Notes under the pieces: generated by a model
Databases searched by the model: none
Told to the model about the DNA's origin: nothing
The model's input: the letters and a program-made list of their open reading frames with translations, nothing else
Position numbers and translations under genes: made by a program
Shown here: in pieces, positions 25,079 to 32,439 of the stretch
Layout of the letters: every line of letters starts with the position of its first letter
How positions within the stretch are numbered: position 1 is the first letter of the stretch
Source of the DNA: Paracoccus sediminis
GTDB lineage: Bacteria > Pseudomonadota > Alphaproteobacteria > Rhodobacterales > Rhodobacteraceae
Assembly: GCF_900188295.1 (NCBI RefSeq)
Contig: NZ_FZNM01000004.1
Coordinates: 1 to 64,000, forward strand
DNA: 64,000 bases
Reading direction: 5' to 3'

Positions 25079-26795
25079 GGTCCGCCGCTATCATGCCTCG
25101 GCCTCCGAATCCGTGCGCCCAGATGCCCCGCCCCCGGCGGGCCAGGCCATGTCGGACATTCGGATCTCGGTCCGCAGGAAGAACGCGGGCACTGATGCCA
25201 CGCCGCAGGACAGCGAACGCGACCGCCTGATGCGCACCGATCCCATCGACGACGGGCTGCTGTCCCACGTCGGACCCCCCGGCGCGCTGGCCACGGGGTC
25301 CGATGACGATCTGGATGCGCAGCTTGACCGGGTGCGCAAGGAAAACCTGTCCGAACGCCAGCTGCGGATCGCGCGCCGCATCGCCAGCCTGCACCGGATC
25401 GAGGTGGCAACCGACGAGGAAGCCGTTCTTCGCCTGCGCCAGCGCGGCATCGATCCGTCGCATCGCGTGGCGCTGGGGCAGATCCTGTCCAGCGAAGGCA
25501 GTCGCGCCCAGGCCCGGTCGGCCGTCAACACGCCCGCGGTCCCCATGCGCAAGCCGCCGTCCCCGCCCGCCAGGCCGGGAAACGACGCCGGTCCCAAGCG
25601 GCCCGATCTGCCCTCGCGCGAGGCGCTGACCGAGGAAAAGCGCGCCGCCGAGATTTTCCGCATCCAGCGCGACATCGCCCGGCGTCGGCGTCGGCGGATG
25701 GCCATGCTGGCGCTGCGGCTGCTGGCGCTGGTGATCCTGCCGACGGTTCTGGCGGGCTGGTATTATTTCCGCGTCGCCACGCCGCTGTATGCGACCGTCT
25801 CGCAATTTCGGATCCAGTCGGCCGAAGGTCAGGGCGGCGCGGGGGCCGAGGGCCTTGGCGGGCTGCTGTCGGGGTCGCAACTTGCCACCAACACCGATTC
25901 GGTCGCGGTGCAGAGCTATCTGACCTCTCGGGATGCCATGCTGCGGCTGGATGCCGACAAGGGGTTCAAGGCGGCGTTCCAGAATCCCGGCATCGATCCG
26001 GTCAAGCGCCTGGCCCCCGATGCCACCAACGAGGCTGCGTTCGAACTGTACATGGATTCGGTCAAGATCGGCTACGACCCGACCGAGGGGATGATCGACA
26101 TGGAGGTGATCGCCCCCGATCCGCAGCAAAGCCATGATTTTTCGGTCGCGCTGATCGACTATGCCGAAGAACAGGTGGACCAGATGACCTCGCGTCTGCG
26201 CGACGACCAGATGGAAGGGGCCATTGCCATCTATCAGGACGCCGAATCCAAGGTGCTGGCCGCCCAGCGCCGCGTCCAGGAATTGCAGCAGACGCTGGGG
26301 GTTCTTGACCCGGTCGCCGAAGGCACGGTGGTGATGAACCAGATCGCCGCGCTGGAAACGCAACTGGCGACCAAGCGGCTGGAGCTGGGCCAGGTGCTGT
26401 CCAACAGCCGGCCGTTGCAAAGCCGCGTCGGCGCACTGCGCGGCGACATCGCCCGGCTCGAGGAGATGATCGGCCAGACCCGTCTGCAACTGACCCAAGG
26501 CGGCGGCGACCGCAATTCGCTGGCGCTGATTTCCGGCGAACTGCGGATCGCGGAAAGCGACCTTCTGACCCGGCAGGAACTGCTGGCCACCGCCGCAGCC
26601 CAGATGGAAGGCGCGCGGATCGAGGCCAACAAGCAGGTCCGGTATCTGTCCCTGTCCGTCGCCCCCGTGCCCCCGGACGAGGCAACCTATCCCAGGGCGT
26701 TCCAGAATACGCTGGTGGCCTTTCTGATCTTTTCGGGTATCTATCTGATGCTGTCGCTGACAGCCTCGATCCTTCGCGAACAGGTATCCACATGA
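25062..26795 (+). CDS. Capsule polysaccharide export inner-membrane protein (KpsE/CtrB-like) with a long cytoplasmic N-terminus
   Basis: The 577-residue polysaccharide co-polymerase-type protein has two membrane helices, at about 213-236 and near 553-571, enclosing a periplasmic domain with long coiled coil (about 395-530: QDAESKVLAAQRRVQELQQT and similar). This is the KpsE layout that links the ABC exporter to the outer-membrane channel. The unusual part is a roughly 210-residue polar, Pro/Arg-rich N-terminus before the first helix; KpsE usually has a short one. ATG 25062 follows GAGG and lies inside the ATPase gene. Confidence 0.9.
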   Translation: MTIPPKVRRYHASASESVRPDAPPPAGQAMSDIRISVRRKNAGTDATPQDSERDRLMRTDPIDDGLLSHVGPPGALATGSDDDLDAQLDRVRKENLSERQLRIARRIASLHRIEVATDEEAVLRLRQRGIDPSHRVALGQILSSEGSRAQARSAVNTPAVPMRKPPSPPARPGNDAGPKRPDLPSREALTEEKRAAEIFRIQRDIARRRRRRMAMLALRLLALVILPTVLAGWYYFRVATPLYATVSQFRIQSAEGQGGAGAEGLGGLLSGSQLATNTDSVAVQSYLTSRDAMLRLDADKGFKAAFQNPGIDPVKRLAPDATNEAAFELYMDSVKIGYDPTEGMIDMEVIAPDPQQSHDFSVALIDYAEEQVDQMTSRLRDDQMEGAIAIYQDAESKVLAAQRRVQELQQTLGVLDPVAEGTVVMNQIAALETQLATKRLELGQVLSNSRPLQSRVGALRGDIARLEEMIGQTRLQLTQGGGDRNSLALISGELRIAESDLLTRQELLATAAAQMEGARIEANKQVRYLSLSVAPVPPDEATYPRAFQNTLVAFLIFSGIYLMLSLTASILREQVST

Positions 26796-27634
26796 ACCCT
26801 GCCAAGCACATCCACATCCGTGATCTTTCCTGCGGCAACGACCTGCCCCTGGTGGTGATCGCGGGTCCCTGCCAGCTGGAAACGCTGGATCATGCGCTGA
26901 TGGTGGGCGAACGAATGGCCGATGCCTGCGCGCGCGCCGGGGCCGGGTTCGTCTTCAAGGCCAGCTATGACAAGGCCAACCGCACCTCGCTGCAAGGGCG
27001 CCGGGGCATCGGGATCGAGGAGGGGCTGGATATCCTGGCAACCGTCCGCGACCGCCTTGGGTGTCCGGTGCTGACCGATGTGCACGACGCGGAACAGGCG
27101 GTCCGTGCGGCCCAGACCGTGGACGTGATCCAGATACCGGCCTTTCTGTCGCGCCAGACGGATCTGCTGCTGGCGGCGGGCAGGACGGGCGCCGTGGTCA
27201 ATGTCAAGAAAGGTCAGTTCCTGGCGCCATGGGACATGGAAAACGTGGCCGACAAGGTTGCCTCGACGGGCAACGGCAACATCCTGTTGACGGAACGGGG
27301 GGTCAGTTTCGGCTATAACACCCTGGTGGCCGATATGCGTTCGCTGCCGATCATGGCGCGCACGGGCTATCCGGTCATCATGGACGCGACCCATTCGGTG
27401 CAGCAGCCCGGCGGGCAGGGCGGATCGTCGGGCGGACAACGCGAATTCGCGCCGGTGATGGCGCGGGCCGCCGTGGCCACCGGGGTGGCCGGCGTGTTCA
27501 TCGAAACGCACGAGGATCCCGACAACGCTCCGTCGGATGGACCGAACATGATCCCGCTGGACCGGATGCCTGCCCTGGTCGCGTCGCTGATGTCCTTTGA
27601 CCGCCTGGCCAAGGCCGATCCGGTAATGGGCTAG
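26792..27634 (+). CDS. kdsA: 3-deoxy-8-phosphooctulonate synthase
   Basis: KdsA condenses phosphoenolpyruvate and arabinose 5-phosphate to KDO-8-phosphate. The 280-residue protein shows GPCQLET (25-31), KASYDKANRTS (56-66), the KGQFLAPWDM segment and DATHSVQQPGG. It begins at ATG 26792 overlapping the kpsE-like stop as ATGA. KDO is needed for lipid A core and for the poly-KDO linker of ABC-exported capsules, which explains its place after capsule export genes. Convergent with the next gene by 4 bp. Confidence 0.96.
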   Translation: MNPAKHIHIRDLSCGNDLPLVVIAGPCQLETLDHALMVGERMADACARAGAGFVFKASYDKANRTSLQGRRGIGIEEGLDILATVRDRLGCPVLTDVHDAEQAVRAAQTVDVIQIPAFLSRQTDLLLAAGRTGAVVNVKKGQFLAPWDMENVADKVASTGNGNILLTERGVSFGYNTLVADMRSLPIMARTGYPVIMDATHSVQQPGGQGGSSGGQREFAPVMARAAVATGVAGVFIETHEDPDNAPSDGPNMIPLDRMPALVASLMSFDRLAKADPVMG

Positions 27635-28806
27635 CCCGCGCGGCCCGCGGCATCGGCGGATGCCCAGGCCCACTGGAAATTATACCCCCCCAGCCAGCCC
27701 GTGACGTCGACGCATTCGCCGATGAAGTACAGCCCTGGCACCTTGCGTGCCTGCATCGTGCGCGCATCCAGATCGCGCGTGTCGACGCCGCCCACCGTCA
27801 CCTCGGCCGTGCGATAGCCTTCGGTTCCCACAAGACGGACCTGCCAGCGGTTCACCCGCGCGCCGACCGCCTCCAGCCGGGCATTGGACTGATCTGCCAG
27901 CCGGGCCTGTGTCAACCCGGCCTGATCGCAGATCGCCGCAGCCAAACGATCCGGCAGAATCCGGCCGAGGGCCGAGGCAAGGGTCGCGCCTCCTGCGCCG
28001 GACCGCGTGGCCTTCAGATCCCCCGCCACGTCCCTGTCGGGCGCCAGGTCGATCAGCAGGGTTTCCCCCGGCCGCCAGAAGCTGGAGATTTGCAGGATCA
28101 CCGGCCCGCTGAGGCCGCGATGGGTGAAAAGCAGCGCGTCGCGAAAGCGTGCGCCGCCGTGGCGGATCTCGGCCTCCACGGAAACCCCGGCCAAGGGGCG
28201 GCACAGGACCAGCTCCTGTTCCGCAAAAGTCAGGGGAACCAGACCGGCACGGGGTTCCACCAGCCGCAGTCCGAATTGTTCGGCGATGTCATAGGCAATT
28301 CCGGTCGCACCCATTTTCGGGATCGACTTTCCCCCGGTCGCGACGATCAGCCGCGCGGCGCGGATCGGGCCGGAAGACGTGTCGGCGACAAACCCCGTCC
28401 CATCATGGCGGATGCCGTTCAGCGTCGTTTGCATCCTCAGATCGGCACCCTTCATCCGATCCAGCAGCATCCGCGTGATCTGCGTGGCCTTGCCGTCGCA
28501 GAACAGTTGCCCCTGTGTCTTCTCGTGCCAGGCGATCCCGGCACGGTCCACCAGCCCCACGAAGTCCTCCGGGGTGCAACGGGCCAAGGCACTGGCCGCA
28601 AAGCGCGGATTCCCCGACAGAAACCGATCCGGCGCCGTGGCAAGATTGGTGAAATTGCACCGGCCACCGCCAGATATGCGGATTTTTTCCCCCGGATCGC
28701 GCGCATGATCCAGCACCGCCACGCGCCGTCCCTGCCGCAGGGCGGAACCCGCGCAAAACAATCCCGCCGCCCCGGCGCCTACGATCAAGACATCCAGCTG
28801 TTCCAT
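27631..28806 (-). CDS. FAD-dependent oxidoreductase of the HI0933/BaiN family
   Basis: The 391-residue flavoprotein begins with the dinucleotide-binding motif IVGAGAAGL (8-16), then the family hallmark KIRISGGGRCNFTN, and ends with GLYFIGECVDVTGWLGGYNF. Members are often called BaiN or aminoacetone oxidase family, but the physiological substrate is rarely known. ATG 28806 is the family-like start; upstream in-frame sequence is not conserved. The gene is monocistronic, convergent with kdsA. Confidence 0.92.
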   Translation of the reverse strand: MEQLDVLIVGAGAAGLFCAGSALRQGRRVAVLDHARDPGEKIRISGGGRCNFTNLATAPDRFLSGNPRFAASALARCTPEDFVGLVDRAGIAWHEKTQGQLFCDGKATQITRMLLDRMKGADLRMQTTLNGIRHDGTGFVADTSSGPIRAARLIVATGGKSIPKMGATGIAYDIAEQFGLRLVEPRAGLVPLTFAEQELVLCRPLAGVSVEAEIRHGGARFRDALLFTHRGLSGPVILQISSFWRPGETLLIDLAPDRDVAGDLKATRSGAGGATLASALGRILPDRLAAAICDQAGLTQARLADQSNARLEAVGARVNRWQVRLVGTEGYRTAEVTVGGVDTRDLDARTMQARKVPGLYFIGECVDVTGWLGGYNFQWAWASADAAGRAG

Positions 28807-28900
28807 CGGGGCGGCATAATGCGTCGCCTTCCGAGGCACAAGTTTTGCGATTTTTCGGCTTGCGCGCCCCTGCGGCCTTGGCTATTCACCCCCACACAGT

Positions 28901-28975
28901 TGGGGCGTGGCCAAGTGGTAAGGCATCGGTTTTTGGTACCGTGTACCGTAGGTTCGAATCCTACCGCCCCAGCCA
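28901..28975 (+). tRNA. tRNA-Gln (anticodon TTG)
   Basis: Acceptor arms TGGGGCG and CGCCCCA pair fully, the discriminator is G and CCA is encoded. The T arm (TAGGTTCGAATCCTA) is canonical, and the anticodon loop TTTTGGT carries TTG. It decodes CAA and, by wobble, CAG. Confidence 0.95.
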
Positions 28976-29067
28976 ACATATCCAGACTCTTGAAAGCGTT
29001 GTCTGAAGGTACCGCGAGGCAGTCATAAAGGCTCATGTCCTCCATGACTGTCGCGTTACATTATACC

Positions 29068-29086
29068 AAAAACGCCGGTTTTTTTT
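29068..29086 (+). terminator. Possible terminator after tRNA-Gln
   Basis: AAAAAC-GCCG-GTTTTT forms a 6-bp stem with a T-run of eight. The stem is mostly A-T, so the call is weak. The rest of 28976-29178 holds no gene that I can see. Confidence 0.35.
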
Positions 29087-29178
29087 GACGCGCTATATCT
29101 GCCCTGAGAGACCGGTTCCGGGCCTCCCGACGCAGGGGCCAGTGCTCAGCCCCTCCCGCATAACCCTCGAATACAACG

Positions 29179-29201
29179 GAAAAATCCGGCCGCAGCCGGA
29201 T
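29179..29201 (-). terminator. Rho-independent terminator of tRNA-Ser
   Basis: On the minus strand ATCCGGC-TGCG-GCCGGAT forms a 7-bp G+C-rich stem directly followed by TTTT. It lies 27 bp after the tRNA-Ser 3' end. Confidence 0.8.
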
Positions 29202-29227
29202 CGGGAGAACGCTTTCGCAAGGGCAAG

Positions 29228-29317
29228 TGGCGGAGAGGGTGGGATTCGAACCCACGGAACCCGTGAAGGCTCAACGGTTTTCGAGACCGCCGCATTCGAC
29301 CACTCTGCCACCTCTCC
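29228..29317 (-). tRNA. tRNA-Ser (anticodon CGA)
   Basis: On the minus strand the acceptor GGAGAGG pairs with CCTCTCC, CCA is encoded, and the long variable arm (GAGCCTTCACGGGTTC region) marks a class II tRNA. The anticodon loop CTCGAAA carries CGA, which reads UCG. A terminator follows. Confidence 0.95.
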
Positions 29318-29410
29318 GCGCGTCGTGGTGAGGCGGGGATTTAGATTGGCAGGGGTTGAAGCGCAAGGGGTTTTGTCGAAAAAAGCGAAGGGATCAGGAA
29401 AGGATGCCGG

Positions 29411-30262
29411 ATGCTGCGGTTGCTGACGCTTTGCCTGCTGGTGGCCCTGTCCGGGCCGGGTCACGCGCAACCGCGCCTGCCGGTTCAGACCGACCAGCAG
29501 ATCACCGACAGGGTCTGGACGATCATGCAGTTGAACCGGCTTGTCCCGATCCTGCAGGACGAGGCCATGGCCGAGGGGCGGGAGTTGGCCGCCACGATGT
29601 TCCCGCGCGGCGGCACGGGGCTGTGGCTGGATCGGGTGCGCGCCTTGCACCATCCTGACCGCATCAAGGGATTGTTCCTGCGCGGCGCGTCGGATGCCCT
29701 GAGCGCCGCGGGTCCGGCCGATGTTCAGGCGGGTCTGGCGTTTTACCTGACCGGTCTTGGACAGCGGATCCTGATGCTGGAAGGAAAGGCCCGCGCGGCG
29801 ATGCTGGATGAGAGGGTCGAGGCGACCGCCCGTGCCTCTTATGCCAGGGCGGTCCGGCTGTCCCATCCGCGCGCGGCCCGGATCGCCCGTCTGATCGACA
29901 CCGCCGACCTGATCGGTCCGAACGTGGCGGGCGGTCTGAATGCCTCGATCGCGTTCTCGAAGGGATTCGAGGCCGGGGGCGGTTTTCCGATGCCGATGTC
30001 GGAAACCCAGATCATCCGGGATGCCTGGGCGCAGGAACCCGAATTGCGGGCCGATACCGAGGCGTGGATCGGCGCCTATCTGTACCTTGCCTATGCCTCG
30101 CTGACGGATGCGCAGTTGGACCTGTACATCCGGTTCGCGGCATCCGATGGCGGGCGGGCCTTGTCGCAAGTGATGTTCGCGGGCTTCGACGCGGCATTCG
30201 GGCAAACAGCCTATGACCTGGGACTGGCGGCAGCGGCCGAATTGCGGGGACGGGAACTGTGA
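29411..30262 (+). CDS. Secreted DUF2059-like protein
   Basis: The 283-residue protein has a signal peptide (MLRLLTLCLLVALSGPGHAQ, cleavage at about 20). The mature part is helical with two similar halves around EGRELAATMFP and FIRFAASDGGRALSQVM-type segments, the pattern of DUF2059 domains (the second: LTDAQLDLYIRFAASDGGRA). Function is unknown. The stop overlaps the trgB-like start as GTGA, so it is translationally coupled to a nucleotide-hydrolase gene of the tellurite-resistance locus. Confidence 0.75.
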   Translation: MLRLLTLCLLVALSGPGHAQPRLPVQTDQQITDRVWTIMQLNRLVPILQDEAMAEGRELAATMFPRGGTGLWLDRVRALHHPDRIKGLFLRGASDALSAAGPADVQAGLAFYLTGLGQRILMLEGKARAAMLDERVEATARASYARAVRLSHPRAARIARLIDTADLIGPNVAGGLNASIAFSKGFEAGGGFPMPMSETQIIRDAWAQEPELRADTEAWIGAYLYLAYASLTDAQLDLYIRFAASDGGRALSQVMFAGFDAAFGQTAYDLGLAAAAELRGREL

Positions 30263-31326
30263 CGGACGCCGTGATCGTGGTGGGAGTCCTGGCCGATCCC
30301 CGGATGATGGCCGCCTTGGGCCTGACCGGAACGCCCGTGGCCTTGCGCGGCAGGCTGACGGGTGGCGCGCGGGCCGGGATCGATCGCGACGGCTGGCCCC
30401 GTCTGGCAGGGGGGCCGGGAACGGTGGCGGCAATGCGGGTGGCGCCCAACGCCGGTCTTGCGCGCTATGCCGCCGTCATGGGGCTGGTGGCGCACGACCG
30501 TCCCGACGGGCCGGTGCTTGGGGTCGGGGACGGTTGTGCCGATGGCGAGCCTCAGGCCGATCTGGCGGCGGCGATCGCGCGCCGGATCCTGATGGCGCCC
30601 CATGACCGCCCTGCGGATCGGGTTGCCCGGCGATTGCCGATGATCGGCGTCTGGGCCGCCAGCGAACTGCGGGGCGCGCCGGGACCGGCATCGGGGGGCG
30701 ATCTGGTGTCCCGGCGTGGACCGGCGGATGTCCAGATCCTGCGGCGCGACGAAACCTTTGCGGGATATTTTTCGGTCGAGGTCTGCGAGTTGCGCCACCG
30801 CACCCACGCGGGCGGCATGACCCCGCCCGTTCGGCGCGAAGGGTTCGTATCGGGCGATGCGGTCGTGGTGCTGCCCTGGGATCCGGTCCGCGACCGCGTT
30901 CTGCTGATCGAACAGTTCCGGCTGGCGCCGCTGTTGCGCCGCGACCCGCAGCCCTGGCTGCTGGAAACCGTGGCGGGCCGTGTCGATGCCGGGGAAACGG
31001 TCGAGGATGCCGCCCGCCGAGAAGCGCGCGAGGAAGCGGACCTGGCCGTCACCCGCCTGTTTCCCGCGATCCACAACTATCCCAGCCCCGGCGCGTTTGC
31101 CGAATACCTGTATACCTATGTGGGCATCGCCGATCTGCCTGACGGGATCGAGGGCGTGCATGGCCTGGAAAGCGAATCCGAGGATATCCGCGGTCATCTG
31201 CTGGCCCGCGCCGACCTGACCGGGATGGCCATGGCGGGCCAGTTGACGAACGGCCCGCTGGCCATGATCGCGTTGTGGCTGGAACTGCGGCACAGGGCGA
31301 TCCGGGTGGAACTGGGGCTTGGCTGA
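30259..31326 (+). CDS. trgB: Nudix hydrolase, TrgB-like (ADP-ribose pyrophosphatase type) with N-terminal extra domain
   Basis: The 355-residue protein has two parts. Residues 1-150 look like a gamma-glutamylcyclotransferase-type fold (VVGVLADPRMMAALGL, LARYAAVMGLV). Residues 165-350 are a Nudix domain of the ADP-ribose pyrophosphatase type, with the Nudix box at 240-262 (ETVEDAARREAREEADL). The Gly normally found after the EE-x of the box is Asp261 here; the catalytic Glu residues are kept. In Rhodobacter sphaeroides trgB lies with cysK and contributes to tellurite resistance; the same order (Nudix then cysK) is seen here, which supports the name. Start GTG 30259. Confidence 0.82.
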   Translation: MTDAVIVVGVLADPRMMAALGLTGTPVALRGRLTGGARAGIDRDGWPRLAGGPGTVAAMRVAPNAGLARYAAVMGLVAHDRPDGPVLGVGDGCADGEPQADLAAAIARRILMAPHDRPADRVARRLPMIGVWAASELRGAPGPASGGDLVSRRGPADVQILRRDETFAGYFSVEVCELRHRTHAGGMTPPVRREGFVSGDAVVVLPWDPVRDRVLLIEQFRLAPLLRRDPQPWLLETVAGRVDAGETVEDAARREAREEADLAVTRLFPAIHNYPSPGAFAEYLYTYVGIADLPDGIEGVHGLESESEDIRGHLLARADLTGMAMAGQLTNGPLAMIALWLELRHRAIRVELGLG

Positions 31327-31404
31327 CCGGGCGCGGGCTTGTGCCCCGGCGGGCGTCCTGTGTAGGTAGCGGGGAACTTGATCCAGACCGAAAGGTTGCC
31401 CCAG

Positions 31405-32436
31405 ATGCGCATCTGTTCCGACTTGGCCGACATGATCGGCAACACGCCCTTGATCCGCCTGCGCCAGGCCAGCGAGGCGACGGGATGCACCATCCTGGGC
31501 AAGGCCGAATTCATGAACCCCGGCCAGTCGGTCAAGGACCGCGCGGCGCTGTATATCATTCGCGACGCGGTGGCGCGCGGCGAACTGCGCCCCGGCGGCA
31601 CGATCGTCGAAGGCACGGCGGGCAATACCGGCATCGGGCTGGCCCTGGTGGGGGCGTCCATGGGGTTCCGTTCGGTGATCGTGATTCCGGAAACCCAAAG
31701 CCAGGAAAAGAAGGACATGCTGCGGTTGGCCGGCGCCCATCTGGTCGAGGTTCCGGCCGCCCCCTACAAGAATCCCAACAACTATGTCCGCTATTCGGGC
31801 CGCCTAGCCGAGGCTTTGGCGCGCATGGAACCCAACGGCGCCATCTGGGCCAACCAGTTCGACAACACCGCCAATCGGCGCGCCCATCTGGAAACCACCG
31901 GCCCCGAGATCTGGGACCAGACGGGCGGCATGGTGGACGGGTTCGTCTGCGCGGTGGGATCGGGTGGCACCTTGGCGGGGGTCGCGATGGCTCTGCAACC
32001 CAAGGGCGTGAAGATCGGGCTGGCGGATCCCGAAGGTGCCGCGCTGCATTCGTTCTATACCACCGGCGAATTCGACAGCCCTGGCAGTTCGATCACCGAA
32101 GGCATCGGGCAGGGCCGCATCACCGCGAATCTGGAAGGATTTTCGCCCGATTTCAGCTGGCGCATCCCGGACGATGAAGCATTGCCCGTGGTCTTCGGCT
32201 TGCTGGAACACGAAGGGCTGTGCCTGGGGGGGTCGTCCGGCATCAACGTCGCGGGCGCCATCCGCATGGCCCGCGAAATGGGTCCGGGCCATACCATCGT
32301 CACGATCCTGTGCGATTATGGCAACCGCTATCAGACCAAGCTGTTCAACCCGGACTTCCTGCGCGCCAAGGGCCTGCCCGTGCCCGGCTGGCTGACCCAT
32401 GCAGCGCCGGACATTCCCGAAGTCTTTGAAGGCTGA
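31405..32436 (+). CDS. cysK: Cysteine synthase A (O-acetylserine sulfhydrylase)
   Basis: A PLP enzyme of 343 residues that makes cysteine from O-acetylserine and sulfide. Lys44 in NPGQSVKDRAA binds PLP; EGTAGNTGIGLA is the substrate loop, and CAVGSGGTLAG the phosphate-binding loop. AAAGG lies before ATG 31405; a TTG at 31378 would add 9 residues. In the trgB-cysK arrangement known from Rhodobacter, the gene also affects tellurite tolerance through thiol supply. Confidence 0.95.
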   Translation: MRICSDLADMIGNTPLIRLRQASEATGCTILGKAEFMNPGQSVKDRAALYIIRDAVARGELRPGGTIVEGTAGNTGIGLALVGASMGFRSVIVIPETQSQEKKDMLRLAGAHLVEVPAAPYKNPNNYVRYSGRLAEALARMEPNGAIWANQFDNTANRRAHLETTGPEIWDQTGGMVDGFVCAVGSGGTLAGVAMALQPKGVKIGLADPEGAALHSFYTTGEFDSPGSSITEGIGQGRITANLEGFSPDFSWRIPDDEALPVVFGLLEHEGLCLGGSSGINVAGAIRMAREMGPGHTIVTILCDYGNRYQTKLFNPDFLRAKGLPVPGWLTHAAPDIPEVFEG

Positions 32437-32439
32437 TTC

